This document shows, in pieces, positions 1 through 11,967 of a stretch of DNA of 64,000 nt. The stretch's first letter is position 1. The number at the start of each line of letters is the position of its first letter. Under the pieces are notes generated by a model. It saw nothing but the letters and a program-made list of their open reading frames with translations. It made no database searches and had not been told where the DNA came from. Source of the stretch: Costus lasius (taxonomy: Eukaryota > Streptophyta > Magnoliopsida > Zingiberales > Costaceae); assembly GCA_027563935.2 (NCBI GenBank), contig CM050449.1:54453949-54517948 (forward strand). The letters run 5' to 3'. Both the position numbers and the translations under genes were made by a program.

Positions 1-1026
1 GAACGTCGACGATCCCTGCTCAACTTTCGCGACGTCCCCTGTTTTTTCCTTCTCCTATTTTCAAGTTTGTTTTACTTAAAGTTAATCTGATTAACCTTGT
101 TTTCGCAGGTATCTTGAGCATTTGACACAACAAAACTCTTGATCTGTGGCATCAGCATGAAGAGCTCATCTTGATCTTATAGATGGACAAGTTGATCCAA
201 CTCGAGCGACAAGGGATCAACCAGAAACACATTGCAACTTTTGAACTCTGATAAACTTCTGTACTAGTTTATTTAGTATTCTGATTAGCCATGTTTGTGC
301 AGATGTCCTACTTGCCTGAAAGAACGTCGCTCACTAATTTTGATACTTCTGAAAAGAACAAATCTTGATCTACCATATAGATTAGTTGGATTGAAACCAG
401 ATTCATTAGATCGTCTTGCACCATCTAGCAACTTTTGAATACCTATATACTTTTCTGCACCAGTTTCTTCTACTAAACTTATTAGTCTTCTTTGTGAAGG
501 AATTTTAAGAAGTTGGCAGAACAAAAGTTTATAACCTTGGCACGATTAGGAAACACAAATCTTGTTCTACCTCTCGGATCAGAAGGTTTCATTTTAGAGG
601 CAACGAGTCATCATAGAAGGCATCGCAAGAATTACTACCTGATAATTTTCTGTGCTGTGTTAATTTTTTGATCTGACTAGTTATATTGTTGCAATTACCC
701 TACATGCCTGACAACTCATGAATCCATATTTTGACACACCTCAAAAGCATTACTTTTATTCTACTATTCGGCATACTCGGTTTGAATTTAGGATATATGG
801 ATTTTTCTACAGGGCATAGTAATTCCTTGTAAATGATTACATTTTGCCCTAGAATTCTAATCTGTTTCTTGATTGTTTTCCTGAATTTTGAGCTTTATTC
901 TAAAAAGAAAAAAAGTAAATAAATAATTGATCTGAAATCATTAGCTTTGTTACTGGCTTCCACATCAAAAAAACAAAAATAAATAATTGAATTAGTATCA
1001 TTTTCACACGCTCCCGTCCTACAACA
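1..1026 (+). repeat. RT-A 5' LTR (3' half only)
   Basis: Direct repeat of 4373-5394 with a few indels. It ends in the family terminus CCTAC(A/T)(A/T)CA directly before the primer site. The first roughly 1.1 kb of this LTR lies outside the window. Confidence 0.92.
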
Positions 1027-1029
1027 GTT

Positions 1030-1041
1030 TGGTATCAGAGC
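1030..1041 (+). other. RT-A primer binding site (tRNA-iMet)
   Basis: TGGTATCAGAGC is the plant initiator-Met tRNA 3'-end complement. It starts 4 bases after the end of the LTR at 1026. Confidence 0.93.
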
Positions 1042-1397
1042 AAGTTTGTGGGCAACTCTTGTCTGCCCACACGATCCTTTGCTTTGCTCTTTGCATACAA
1101 AAAAAAAATTGTTAGTTTTGTTGCTTCCATTGTTTTTGCATGTTAGTTATGTATTTGCTATTTACTTGCAATTGAGAAAAAAAAATTACACGCTTTCATG
1201 TTTCATTGTTCATATTATTTAGTTTGCATACTTTTGCTCTTTAATATTAAAAAAAAACTTATTATGTGCCTTCATGCTTAGTTGTTCATTGCATCTGCAT
1301 GCTAGTATATTTATTCTCAGGTATATCTTTTCATACTAGCTGAAATCTTAAGGAGCTCTATTTTTCAAAAGGTTATATTGTGTTTTCAAAACATCTC

Positions 1398-3320
1398 ATG
1401 GCCACTAGACTCCAACCCCCTATCTTTAGTGGTTCTCTTAACCCTAAGGATTTTAATGATTGGTCAACAAAACTTGAGCATTCTTTTTATTCTACTGCCA
1501 TGCCTGAGCATTGCAAAGTTAGGTTCACCAAGTTACTTTTACAAGAATCTGCGAGATATTACTGGACCACTGTTCAACAAACCTTGGAAAGAGACAATAT
1601 GCTGCCTATTGAGAGATGGGATGACATGCTTCATAAACTCAGAGAAAAATATGATCCTTCCTCTCTCCCTAAAAGATTTCTTACACAAGAGAACATGACT
1701 GTAGCAGAATACATTCTAAAGTTTAAGACCCTCAACCATAGGAGTAGAGCTAGAGAACATCCTTGGGTTGTGCGTAACCGGTTTATAGATGGTCTTAACT
1801 TTGAGATTAAGAGAGGTCTCACCTACTACCCCATACACACAATAGAAGATGCTTTTCAAATAGCTAGTATGGTAGAACAACATATTAAGGCAACATATAG
1901 GAAAGGACTTGACCAACCTAGAACACAAAGCCAACCACTCCAACAAAAACTTGCTCAAACCTCAGAGTCTACAATTGAGTCTAAAACAAGTCCAGATGCG
2001 ACATGTGAAACTCAAGAGGAAAACCACAGCCAATACCTAGAGAAACTCCCAACATATAGGGTAACCCTTAGGAAAAAAATTTTCCATACCTACATCAAAA
2101 TGAAAGATAAGATGTGTAAGGTAGCCATAGATGAGTCCATAGGCTTCAACTTCATAACTCCTATTGCCATTGATAGATTTAGCCTTGCCACAGAGCCTAA
2201 CCCAAACCCTTACACCATTAGTAGGGATGATGTAACCAAAACCTTAGTGAACCATATGTGCATAGTTCCTATTTTGTTAGGTACCCTTCTACTAGAAGTT
2301 TGGTGTTATGTCTTACCCTTAGAAGGTACATACCATGTCCACCTAGGAGAACCTTGGTTATATGATGTCAATGGGTATTACCAAAGGCAAGATGATTCAT
2401 ATGTCTTAAGGTGCCAAAACCCAAAGATTAAGAACAAGAGGTCCAAACCTAGAACCCCTAAGGTACCTACTCCCTCCAACTTTCAAGAGACTATACAAAC
2501 CTTAGAGTCTACCATGGGAACAAAAACAAGCCCAGATAACACATGTGAAACTCAACAGGCAAACCATGAGGTAGAACCCATTCCTCTACCTTCAATTTTT
2601 GGGCCCATACCCACAGGTTCTCAACTTGAGTCTAGCATTCCAGCTAAAGAACCCATAGTTCACTTGTCTGAGAGTCAAACTACCCCTAAGTTGCCCATAG
2701 AGACCGTTGTAGACTTGTCTCAACTTAAGAGTGAAATAGAACCATCACAATTACCTTCAATTCTGGGGCCCATACCCATAGGTTTCCAAACCCAAATTTG
2801 CACTACTATTAGAAAACCTAAAAATGAACCCGAACCCATAAGTTCGCTTGAACCATATTTTGAACCTAAATTACAGCCTTTTGAGCTTGACCTGGATCCT
2901 AAATGTCAACCCCTAGGAACACCCATAAACTTAGAAAATTTCTATCATGACCCTATGATCCTTGAATCTTGTCTTTTAGGTCCTTCTACCCACACCCTTA
3001 AGCCACCATTAGTATTAACAAAACATAATGAACTCAAACATACTTTGCACTATGCTCTTATTGAAATTGAGTATATTGATTTCATCATTCCTTGTTCTTT
3101 TCTAACTCCTATGATTTTCTTTGACAAACTTACTAATGAGTATGGCCGAGAAAGGGAATTTTCTACAGGTGTCCCTAACTTGCAGCTTAGACTATGGATA
3201 TTGACTGTTGAACTCCTCCACCTATGCAAGGACAATTCTTCGGGGAAGAATTTTTTTCACCCGGGGAGAACTGATGGAGGCAGGGATCACGTGCCTCGAA
3301 GATACAAGTGGAGCCTTTGA
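1398..3320 (+). CDS. RT-A gag-protease-like polyprotein
   Basis: This is an uninterrupted ORF of 640 codons from the ATG at 1398; the frame is open upstream to 1380 but without an ATG. Residues about 1-165 are a retrotransposon gag (capsid) domain, with the LNPKDFNDWSTKLE motif early and a GLTYYPIHTIEDA block late, matching RT-H gag. I see no CCHC zinc knuckle, unlike RT-H. Residues about 235-345 align to the RT-H protease (CKVAID at the start, LGEPWLYD near the end), but the catalytic triplet reads D245-E-S rather than D-S/T-G, so the protease is probably inactive. The C-terminal half is rich in Pro, Glu and Ser and is unassigned. The ORF runs through the polypurine tract and ends 49 bases inside the 3' LTR. 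No pol domains are present. The family assignment is secure; whether the protein works is unknown. Confidence 0.85.
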   Translation: MATRLQPPIFSGSLNPKDFNDWSTKLEHSFYSTAMPEHCKVRFTKLLLQESARYYWTTVQQTLERDNMLPIERWDDMLHKLREKYDPSSLPKRFLTQENMTVAEYILKFKTLNHRSRAREHPWVVRNRFIDGLNFEIKRGLTYYPIHTIEDAFQIASMVEQHIKATYRKGLDQPRTQSQPLQQKLAQTSESTIESKTSPDATCETQEENHSQYLEKLPTYRVTLRKKIFHTYIKMKDKMCKVAIDESIGFNFITPIAIDRFSLATEPNPNPYTISRDDVTKTLVNHMCIVPILLGTLLLEVWCYVLPLEGTYHVHLGEPWLYDVNGYYQRQDDSYVLRCQNPKIKNKRSKPRTPKVPTPSNFQETIQTLESTMGTKTSPDNTCETQQANHEVEPIPLPSIFGPIPTGSQLESSIPAKEPIVHLSESQTTPKLPIETVVDLSQLKSEIEPSQLPSILGPIPIGFQTQICTTIRKPKNEPEPISSLEPYFEPKLQPFELDLDPKCQPLGTPINLENFYHDPMILESCLLGPSTHTLKPPLVLTKHNELKHTLHYALIEIEYIDFIIPCSFLTPMIFFDKLTNEYGREREFSTGVPNLQLRLWILTVELLHLCKDNSSGKNFFHPGRTDGGRDHVPRRYKWSL

Positions 3321-5394
3321 CTACCCTAGTCAAAGGCTCGGAAGCTCTCAAATAAGCTAGCAAGCTCAATCATAATGCTAGCACAATAATGGGGAAAGAA
3401 CTACCATCAAATACTTCAAGTGAAGCTCAAGACACTTTCCAAATAACAAGTTGCTGCATACTCCAGTCGTGACCTGCATCCACGCCAAAGGAAACAAAGC
3501 AAGCAATAACGTTCAAATCAGCCAATTAAGGATCTCCTTGCAGCCAAATCAACGCTAGACTTCAACGCTCCAAAGAATGGAAACACCAACGTCTCCAGCC
3601 ACCTTCGCTCAGCCCAGAAGGAAACTCCTCCAACGTCTCTTTGCTGACGAAGAAGGAAATTGCAACGTTCACCCAGCAACGTTCGTTTCCAAGCTTCACC
3701 CTATTTGTATCATGTTTACAGCCTTGTTACGAACAGATAGATTTGATAAAATTGAGTAATGAAATAGTTTTCTAGTAATCTTCCTCTTCTATCGGATGTT
3801 CTCCTTCTTCTTCTCCTTCTAGGGCCGAGCCCTCTTCCCTTCCTCCCCCTCTTCTCCTCTCCTCCTTCATCTCCTTCCTCTCGACAACCCGGTTCGCAAC
3901 TTCCCCCAGATTTTGAAACTTTGCAACATCACCGCCGACGATCCAGCCGGCGGATCTCCACGCAAGTTCAGCCACCGCTTCGCCTTCCGCCATAGAACCA
4001 TCAACCGCCGGCATCCGTCCATCCGACTCTCCAATCTCCGGAATCAAAATTCCGACCAAGATCCCCTGTTCTCGCCAGCCTTCCACCTCGGTTCTGCGTT
4101 TCATCGTCACCCTCCTCCGACCGGTCACCACTCGACCCGAAACTCCGGCCACCTGTTCGCCATCACCACATCAACTCCCAACTGTACAGGTTCGGCGTCC
4201 GCGCAAGGAGCCCTGCAACTCGCCCACCAACCCCTGTTTTCGCCCTAGATCTGCCATTCAGCGTCGTTCTCCTCCGACCAACCTCCATTCGCCTCCAAAC
4301 TTCTGCCATGCCGTCACAACATTCACAAGGACTCCCAGTTGTAGCAGCTTCGATGTTCGTGCACCACCAGACGAACGTCGACGATCCCTGCTCAACTTTC
4401 GCGACGTCCCCTATTTTTCCTTCTCCTATTTTCAAGTTTGTTTTACTCAAAGTTAATCTGATTAACCTTGTTTTCGCAGCTATCTTGAGCATTTGACACA
4501 ACAAAACTCATGATCTGTGGCATCAACATGAAGATCTCATCTTGATCTTATAGATGGACAAGTTGATCCAACTCGAGCGACAAGGGATCAACTAGAAACA
4601 CATTGCAACTTTTGAACTCTGATAAACTTCTGTACTAGTTTATTTAGTATTCTGATTAGCCATGTTTGTGCAGATGTCCTACTTGCCTGAAAGAACATCG
4701 CTCACTAATTTTGATACTTCTGAAAAGAACAAATCTTGATCTACCATATAGATTAGTTGGATTGAAACCAGATTCATTAGATCATCTTGCACCATCTAGC
4801 AACTTTTGAATACCTATATACTTTTCTGCACCAGTTTCTTCTACTAAACTTATTAGTCTTCTTTGTGCAGGAATTTTAAGAAGTTGGCAGAACAAAAGTT
4901 TATAACCTTGGCACGATTAGGAAACACAAATCTTGTTCTACCTCTCGGATCAGATGGTTTCATTTTAGAGGCAACGAGTCATCATAGAAGGCATCGCAAG
5001 AATTACTACCTGATAATTTTCTGTGCTGTGTTAATTTTTTGATCTGACTAGCTATATTGTTGCAATTACCCTACATGCCTGACAACTCATGAATCCATAT
5101 TTTTGACACACCTCAAAATCATTACTTTTATTCTATTATTCGACATACTCGATTTGAATTTTGGATATATGGATTTTTCTACAGGGCATAGTAATTCTTT
5201 GTAAATGATTACATTTTGCCCTAGAATTCTAATCTGTTTCTTTATTATTTTCCTAAATTTTGAGCTTTATTCTGAAAAGAAAAAAAAAAAAATAATTGAT
5301 CTGAAATCATTAGCTTTGTTACATGGTTCCACGTCAAAAAACAAAAATAAATAATTGAATTAGTATCATTTTCACACGCTCCCGTCCTACATCA
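3272..5394 (+). repeat. RT-A 3' LTR
   Basis: About 2.1 kb, starting TGATGGAGGC after the purine-rich GGGGAGAAC and ending CCTACATCA. The ends form a 5-base inverted repeat, TGATG/CATCA, shared by RT-H, RT-J and (with decay) RT-K. Short ORFs on both strands here are chance or low-complexity reading of CT-rich LTR sequence. Confidence 0.92.
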
Positions 5395-6105
5395 ATATCG
5401 ACCAAACTAGCATGCCTGTGATGGTTTATTATTCTGTCCACAGCATGCCTGTGATGTTTTTCCTTTGATGCCATAACCATAGGAAAACTGCATGCTAGAA
5501 AAGAATAAAACAAATATGCAAAAACTCTCACTACAATATCAAGTCAGATAGCCTTCTAACGCGTAGCGCTCATCAAACTATTGATCAGTGGTGTTGTGAA
5601 CTGTTTCCCACCCTCATGGGACACACCCACTTATCTTTAGGAGGTGTGTGGTGGCAATGGTTTCCCCATTCTGTTTTAACTAGGCGCACCTTCGTAAGGA
5701 AACTCATTGACCCTGGGCATAACGATTAGGTTCAGACTTGACTAGTTTTTCATATGTCACTGACATGATGAATCACTAGAGGCAGCTATTGAAAGGATAG
5801 GGTTCTGTGTTGTATCTAGCCCTCGTTGGACACAGGGCTCCTAGTCAGTCTTAACTTAGAGGAGTTGTGCATGGCACAATTGGCTGGCATGCCTACCTAA
5901 AGAAGCATGAGATCACTCTGTGCATCCCAACTCACACTCGTGAGTCGCAGAGACCTCATATGAAATTAGGATCCTACTCACTTCTTTCCATGTTGAGTTT
6001 GAGAGTTCTCAACTTGTTTTGGAAATAGTGGGAGCATAGCATTTAATTAAAGTCCTGCTTAAATGCTTTATCATTGTACTTATCTTACTTATTTGCTTAT
6101 TGTAG
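5395..6105 (+). other. RT-B copia leader with three conserved hairpins
   Basis: Non-coding leader homologous to 46650-47370 of RT-E. Hairpin 1 lies at 5607-5620 (CCCA.. with TGGG, closing pair lost) and hairpin 2 at 5815-5830 (TCTAGC/GTTGGA, two G-U pairs, loop CCTC, outer CTGTG/CACAG). Hairpin 3 lies at 5931-5944 (CTCAC/GTGAG, loop ACTC). The spacing (208 and 116) matches the other copia copies. The 15-base AGCATGCCTGTGATG also occurs twice, near 5409 and 5443. Confidence 0.75.
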
Positions 6106-6505
6106 ATGATGGCATCTCCTAATCTAAGATTGAAACTCTATAAAAACAAATTGGATGGGACAAATTGGACAAAGTGGTTCAAGATTTTGTCCAAGATACT
6201 CGAAAAAGAAAATAAGGTGTATCTTCTTGAAAGACCTTCATCCCAGCCCAGTATGTATTTCATTACTGAGTGGGAGTGGAATGTCTATCTTGAACATTGT
6301 GAAGATTACAAAGAGTACACTGCTCTTGTCTTAGAGTGCATGACCCTAGAGGTCAAGATTGAGTGTGATGAGATGGAGATTTATGATCCTATCACACATC
6401 TCAAATGTCTCTTCACACCATGCTCTATAGACAAAGATCAGGAAAGTTCTGTTGGATCTTCAGAGTATATGCCTGAATCTGAGAATGACCATTGTTCAGT
6501 ATCAT
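6106..6505 (+). pseudogene. RT-B copia gag, truncated
   Basis: The frame opens with ATG at 6106 (the adjacent in-frame codon is also ATG). It encodes a recognisable copia gag N-terminus: LDGTNWTKWFKILSKILEKE, then VYLLERP and a DYKEYTALVLECM stretch, matching GSNFMDWHRNLRIVLKLEKK and ACLMLASM of RT-E. Similarity fades after about residue 105. The middle of gag and the zinc knuckle, about 0.4 kb relative to RT-E, are missing. The frame then runs into solo LTR RT-J at 6506, so the last roughly 29 residues of the 162-codon open frame are LTR sequence and not gag. Not functional. Confidence 0.8.
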
Positions 6506-8481
6506 TGATGGGGGCAGGGATCATACGCCATGTAGGTACAGGTGGAGTCTACGAGTACCTTAGTCAAATGCTTACAAGCCCTCAAATAAGCTAGCATGGT
6601 CACTCTTAAAGCTAGCTCAATAAATAACTATATCAAGTTATGCTCAAGACACCTTCCAAATAAAAGTTGCTGCATGCTCAAATCAATTCCACAATCGTGA
6701 CAACCATTCATGCCAAGCAACGGAGGAAAGAATCTCAGCTGCAAATCAGCCAATCAAGCACAACGCTTACCTCATCAAGCCAAGGCTGCAAAGAAAGGAA
6801 ACTTGCAACATTCGCCAACAAGGAAAGCTCAACGTGCAGCCACCTTTGCTCAATTCTCAACGTCTCTCCTTCGCACGAACAAGGAAAGAGCAACGTCTCT
6901 CTACAGCATTCAGAGGAAGTTCAACGCCATCTCTGCAGCCGCTCAAAGAAGGAAACATCAACGTCTCCTCGCTCCAACGTTCACCTTCAAAGCTTCAGCC
7001 TATATGTATCACTTGCAAGTACGATTGTAAGAGCAGAATTTGTTGAATGAAATAGTTTCTTCGTCCATGGAATCGGATGTATCCTTTCACCTCTGAGGCG
7101 CTTGTGTCGCCTACCCTTCTCTTCTCCTCCTTCTAGGGCTGAGCCCCTCCCTCTTCCTCTCTTCTCTAATCTTCTCTTCTCCCTCCAATTCTATCTATTT
7201 TGCTGCAAACACCTGCACACTTCAACAGCTCCCAGATTTTTTGGAACTTTGTGAGCACGCCATCGACGATCCGCCGTTCTGATCCTCACAAAACTTTGGG
7301 CATCACTCCTCCTCCCCAAGGCAAAGCCACAGCCGCTAGTATCCATCCATCCACCACCCCGATCGCCGGAATCAAAATAGCCGACCACTTTCCCTGTTAA
7401 CGCCTTGCTTCCACCCTAGTTTCGCTCTTCACTGCTGCTCTCCTCCGTCCGGCTATCTTTCGACTCCAAATTCCGGCCACGACTTATCATACATCACAAG
7501 AACCCCCAGTTGTAGCAGGTTCTGATTTGGTGCATCACCGGATTCTCGGCGACCACCCCTGCTTCACGCGCGGACCTCCCCTGTTCCACCTGAATAGTTG
7601 CTACTTCACCTCCGCCAGCGTTCTGACGCCGTCCTCCTCCGGGAAGCCACCGTTCATCCCCAAACTCTGACCATAGCTTCGTCCCCAACACGAGCACTTC
7701 CAGTCGTAGCAGTTTCGACGTCCGTGCACAACCGAATGAACGCCGACGATCCCTGCCGTCCCCTGTTCTTCGTTCTCTGTATTGTATTTTCTATTCAAAT
7801 CTAATCTGATTAAGCTTATTCTCACAGGAATTTAATGCGCTCAGACACGCCTCATCCTCCCGATTTTGGTGCTATTAGAATGAACAAATGTTGATCTACC
7901 ATCTCGATTAGTTGGGATGAATTAAAACTCATCAGATCATCCAATGCTACCTAGCAACTTTTCATATCCAATATAACTCCTACAATTATTTTATGAACTA
8001 ATCTGAGTAGTGTTTTTCTTGTAGGTATTTGAAGAAATTGGTGCGATAAAAATTTACAACTTTGGCATGATTAAGAAGTACACAACTTGTTCTGCTCCTG
8101 GGACTAGTTGTCTCCATGAAAGAATGAACGGTTCATCCTATGAAGCATAGCAAATTTTGCATTCTGATAATTTTCTGTGCTATGTTAATTTACCAATCTG
8201 AATAGCTATATTGTTGCAAGTATTATAAATGACTGACAGCTCTTCACGCTACTATTCTTACACGATTCAAAAGAATTAATCTTGTTATACATCTTGGTTA
8301 ACTTGGTTCTTATTTTGGATTTATGGATTTTCCTACATGGCATAACAACTTATCAAAATTGATTAATTTTCTTGCTTGGATTTCTTGCTGCTTTCTCATG
8401 AATATGTTTTTCTGAAAATTTTAAAAAAAATAACTGAATTTTATATCAGTAGTTTTACTCCACGCTTCCCCCCCTACATCA
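6506..8481 (+). repeat. RT-J: solo LTR of the RT-A family, inserted in RT-B
   Basis: It starts TGATGGGGGCAGGGATCA and ends CCTACATCA, and matches the RT-A 3' LTR along its length with many differences. There is no internal region on either side, only RT-B copia sequence, so it is a solo LTR. The flanks are ATCAT and ATTTC, not a clean 5-base duplication, and RT-B lacks about 0.4 kb here, so a deletion probably accompanied or followed insertion. ORFs inside are not genes. Confidence 0.85.
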
Positions 8482-11080
8482 ATTTCGAAGCTAATACTTC
8501 GGAAGACTGGGAATGCATGGGTATTTCGAAGAGGATTGAGGCCCAAGAAGAGCATGGCAAAGAAGAAGGGATGTAATCCATCTGCTTTAGGTATTGTGTT
8601 ACCAAGGTCTTTATGTCTACTTCTTACTCATGGGTACTGGGTACCGCATGTGAGGCTCACATATGTTTTACGTATGCAAGAGCTCAAAAGAAGTAGGAGA
8701 ATGAGGCTTGGTGGGATCGACTCTCGGGTCAAGGACGAAGCATTGGATGCTGCTGATATCATCTCACTGCCTTGAAAACTTTATCTAGAACTTTTCTATT
8801 ATGTATCAGCTTATGTATTAGAACATCATTCCTTTTGGAAAGGACTTCTGTTTGAAATAATAAATGATATTTTTCTTTAAATCTGAGATGTTCTATTGAA
8901 GTGATACAGTTGATAATAGTTTGTGGTTCTATGTGTAACAAAAGATCAGATCCAATGATTCAATAAACATCCTTTTATAGCATTGTCTCTTGAACCATTG
9001 AACAATGGTCACATCCAATGGTCCATGGACTATTGGGATCTTTATCCTTTCAGGATTATGATACATGTGAGCCTTGTTCAAAGAAACAAAAAGACAGATG
9101 CTGCCTTCACCATAAAAGGTGGAAGGGTTGATGGCTTGTTGGATCTATTACACAGCAATGTATATGGACCCATGAATACAAGCACCAAGAGGAGTTGTAT
9201 ACTTCATTAGGTGTGGGTATACCTTATCCAACATAAGAACTTTGGAGAGATCCAAGAAGTTCACAAATGAAGTATTGAATCAAATTGGAGAATCTGTTAA
9301 AACACTTTGATTGGATCAAGGTGATTGGTGGAGAATTTGATGACTATCCTAAGGAGTGTGGGTATTATCTCACAACTTACTTGGAACACCACAACTGTAT
9401 GGTTAATTTCAAAAGAGGAACCCATTGGATGTGGTTCCATCTTTGAATAGTCATGCAAATATACTACTATGACGCCATGCAATCAGATGTACTGTCACTC
9501 TATTGGAAAGTGTGTCTAAGATAGCTTTTGAGTTGGAAACTGCAAATATCCCATTTCTTCAAAGGATTTGGGAATGTAATATGCGGGGATTCAAAAGTAT
9601 GAGTTTGTGGGGCACTGTAGAGTGCTATTTCTATCCCAGAGACAACAAAATATTTGTTGCTCAAACTACTGTCTCTCTTGAGAAGATATTTCTTCTGAAA
9701 GAAGCTAGTGGGAGTAGATTTAATTGGGACATGGTCTAGAATCAACCACAATACAATTAGACACAAATGGAGAGTAGAATCTCACATGCAAGTTCAAAGT
9801 AACATGCAATTCAAGTAACACAGGAACCACATAAGTCTGGATGGATTCGAAATGCTGGGCATGACAAATTTTTCATCAAGGATGAACCTAAGACTTATGA
9901 GGAAATGGAAGCGGTCGATGGACCAAATTCCAAGAAATGGCTAAACGCCATGAGAAACATAATGGACTCCATGTCTGCTAATCAAGTCTGGGACTTGGAT
10001 GAGCCGCCAAAAGGGTAACACCCATAGGCTGTAAATAAATCTTCAAGGAAGATAGACATGGAAGGTAACATTGTTACCATGAAAGGCAAGCTTGTGAACA
10101 AAAATTTTAGGCAAATCCACTAGGTAGATAATTATGAAATTTTTCATCAATAGCTGTGTTTTAAGTACATTAGGAATCTGCTTGTTATAATTGCATGATC
10201 AGTTATGGCGTGTTGTTATGAAAACTGCTTTTCTTAAATGGACGTCTGGAATAGGATGTCTACATGGAAATAGCTGAAAGGTTTTCATATCAAGGCTATA
10301 AAGATATGCATAGTCTTATGCAAGCATGTTGAAAGAGCCTATGTTTACAAGAAGATCAGTGGGAGCATCATAATATTTCTTGTTCTACATGATTGACAAT
10401 ATTCTCCTCATATGAAATGACATCCCAGCTCTTCACACGGTGAAGACAAGGCTTGGGAAGTATTTCGAGAAGAATGATCTAGGGAATGATGCCTACATCC
10501 TAGGCATGAGGATCTATAGATAGAGATCCAAGAATGTCATTGCCCTTTGGTCAATCTATGTTCATCCAGAAGTTTCTGGAGAGGTTCATATTGGGTGAAA
10601 CCAAATAATAATACCTTCCAGGAAGATATGGTCTGACTCTCACAAAGATGCTATGTCCTATAACACAGCTGGAGAGTAGTAACATGGGTATAAAATCCTG
10701 ATACATTGGGTATAGGATAGATCATGTTTTGTGTAATATACACAAGACCATTTGTGGCAGATGCTTGGAGCATAGCTAGCAAGTTTCAATCAGATCCCAG
10801 TGTTTGACACTGGATAGCTGTGAAAGCAATCCTTATATATACTTGGGAAGTACAAAGGATTGAGCTGTAGTCTATGATAGACAGGAAGAATTTTGTGTAC
10901 AGGGGTACACTGACACTTCGTTCCAGTCTAATGACTATTGATCACAGCCAGGATTTGCGTTTTGCCTTGTTGTGGTGTTGTGTGCTAGAAGAGCATTAGA
11001 CAAACCATAGTGGCAAATTCTACAATTAAGGCTGAGTACATTGCAGCTTCTTGTGGCAGCCAAGGAAGCAGCTTCATTTA
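8482..11080 (+). pseudogene. RT-B copia pol remnant
   Basis: Fragments in shifting frames follow RT-E pol in order. The protease region lies near 8620-8680, with the catalytic Asp codon replaced (GT-A-C instead of DT-A-C). The GAG-pre-integrase/integrase region lies near 9110-9210 (RVDGLLDLLHSNVYGP). The integrase end with FVAQTT..LEKIFLLKEASG is near 9640-9720, reverse transcriptase segments run from about 9890, and an RNase H relic with KAEYIAAS lies near 11030-11060. Many stops and indels are present, and blocks are missing relative to RT-E. It is an old, dead copy; its codons show no sign of constraint. Confidence 0.82.
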
Positions 11081-11089
11081 CTTGAACTT

Positions 11090-11531
11090 GATTTAGTTCC
11101 TGGTGCTCAATGGTCCAATAGCTTAGAGGTGGTGCAAGCATAGAAGAAGAAGGTGGCGCAAGCATAGAAGAAGAAGGAAGTGCTTGGCGCATCTTCTTCC
11201 TCCTCATCTCTTCCTGGCGCCTATACCCTAGAGGTGGCGCAAGAATTGAAGAGAGTGACAAAGGATAGATTCTATTCCTGAGGCTAGCACCAAGCGTGGA
11301 AGGGAGCAACGTTGAGATGGTCGACGCGTGGATACTTGTAGAGGGCAAACACTTGGGCGCCTTCAACATGGCTTCAACGACTAAGCAAGCAAAAGAGGTA
11401 CATCTCTAACACATCCTTGTGTCTTCTCTCTCGCATGGATCCTTGGGAAAGGAATATGTTTCGGGTGTAATGACTATTCCGCTGTGTCCTGGGACTGCAA
11501 AATTTTAAATTACACCTGGTATTCCCTAACA
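11090..11531 (+). repeat. RT-B 3' LTR remnant (3' end only)
   Basis: It resembles the last roughly 0.45 kb of the RT-E LTR: repeated GGTGGCGCAAG, a GAGGCTAGCACC..GCGTGGAAG block, the GGGCGCC block, and the end CCTAACA against CCCAACA. The first roughly 1.5 kb of the LTR is missing; RNase H sequence runs almost directly into it. Confidence 0.7.
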
Positions 11532-11967
11532 CCAGCCTTTCCTCTAGTTTTGTAGAATTTTTTCTTGAGAAATCTTATGTATTCTACGATGAAAGTTGTA
11601 GCGTAACTTATTTTCGGGGTTTAGGCGTAGCCCGTTGTAAGGATGTTGATTAATAATACTTAATTAATACATTGCTAGAGTTTATTGTTGTCCTTATTCA
11701 ATCCTAATCCCATCTATTTCATATTATTGCACTGGCCATGCTTTCATATGTATTAGACGTTGTGGGAAGTACTGAGAGGTGAACCAGAATGTTGGAACCC
11801 TTAGGATTCAACTTTTATTTTCGATTTCGAAAGTAGGTCGAAATTAGTCGATGAGTTAATAATTCTTCACGGAACCCATTAGATCTGCTTAACCTAGTAA
11901 GTCACGAGAGTAGGAGACTTGGGTTGAGTTAGATACTGGATCGTGGCCTGAGAGGGAAGGATATGTA
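11532..11967 (+). repeat. RT-I: Athila-like LTR remnant, left part
   Basis: It shares blocks with the RT-G Athila LTR: GAGAGGTGAA, GGAACCCTTA and AGTAAGTCACGAGAGT occur in the same order. It is interrupted by RT-M at 11968 and resumes at 21005. The first roughly 200 bases (11532-11740) are AT-rich and not individually assigned. No coding sequence is seen. Confidence 0.55.

Larger units (their letters stand above)
1..5394 (+). mobile_element. RT-A: gypsy-type gag-protease LTR retrotransposon, 5' end outside window
   Basis: The window opens inside the 5' LTR: bases 1-1026 repeat 4373-5394. Between the two copies lie a tRNA-iMet primer site, one long gag-protease ORF and a purine tract just before the second LTR. 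No reverse transcriptase, RNase H or integrase is encoded, so this is a non-autonomous element that would need enzymes supplied in trans. The overlapping LTR parts differ at roughly 27 of about 1020 positions by my count, so the insertion is not recent. It lies in the leader of copia element RT-B. The base after the 3' LTR starts ATATC, but the matching left duplication is off the window. Confidence 0.9.
5395..11531 (+). mobile_element. RT-B: decayed copia element (host of RT-A and RT-J)
   Basis: The order of copia leader, gag start, protease, integrase, reverse transcriptase, RNase H and LTR tail follows RT-E (46.6-53.2 kb) throughout, so RT-B belongs to the E/F family. It is heavily mutated. 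Its 5' LTR and start lie left of the window beyond RT-A, and a solo LTR (RT-J) occupies 6506-8481. The right end at 11531 is set by similarity to the CCCAACA end of the RT-E LTR. Confidence 0.85.

Noticed and set aside
3772..4504. Overlapping ORFs of 111-126 aa on both strands
   Set aside because: They lie in CT-rich LTR sequence of RT-A, have biased composition and no family resemblance.
10935..11369. 144-aa ORF on the - strand
   Set aside because: It is antisense to the RT-B RNase H relic and LTR tail; the Ser/Pro-rich repeats come from the GGTGGCGCAAG repeats.
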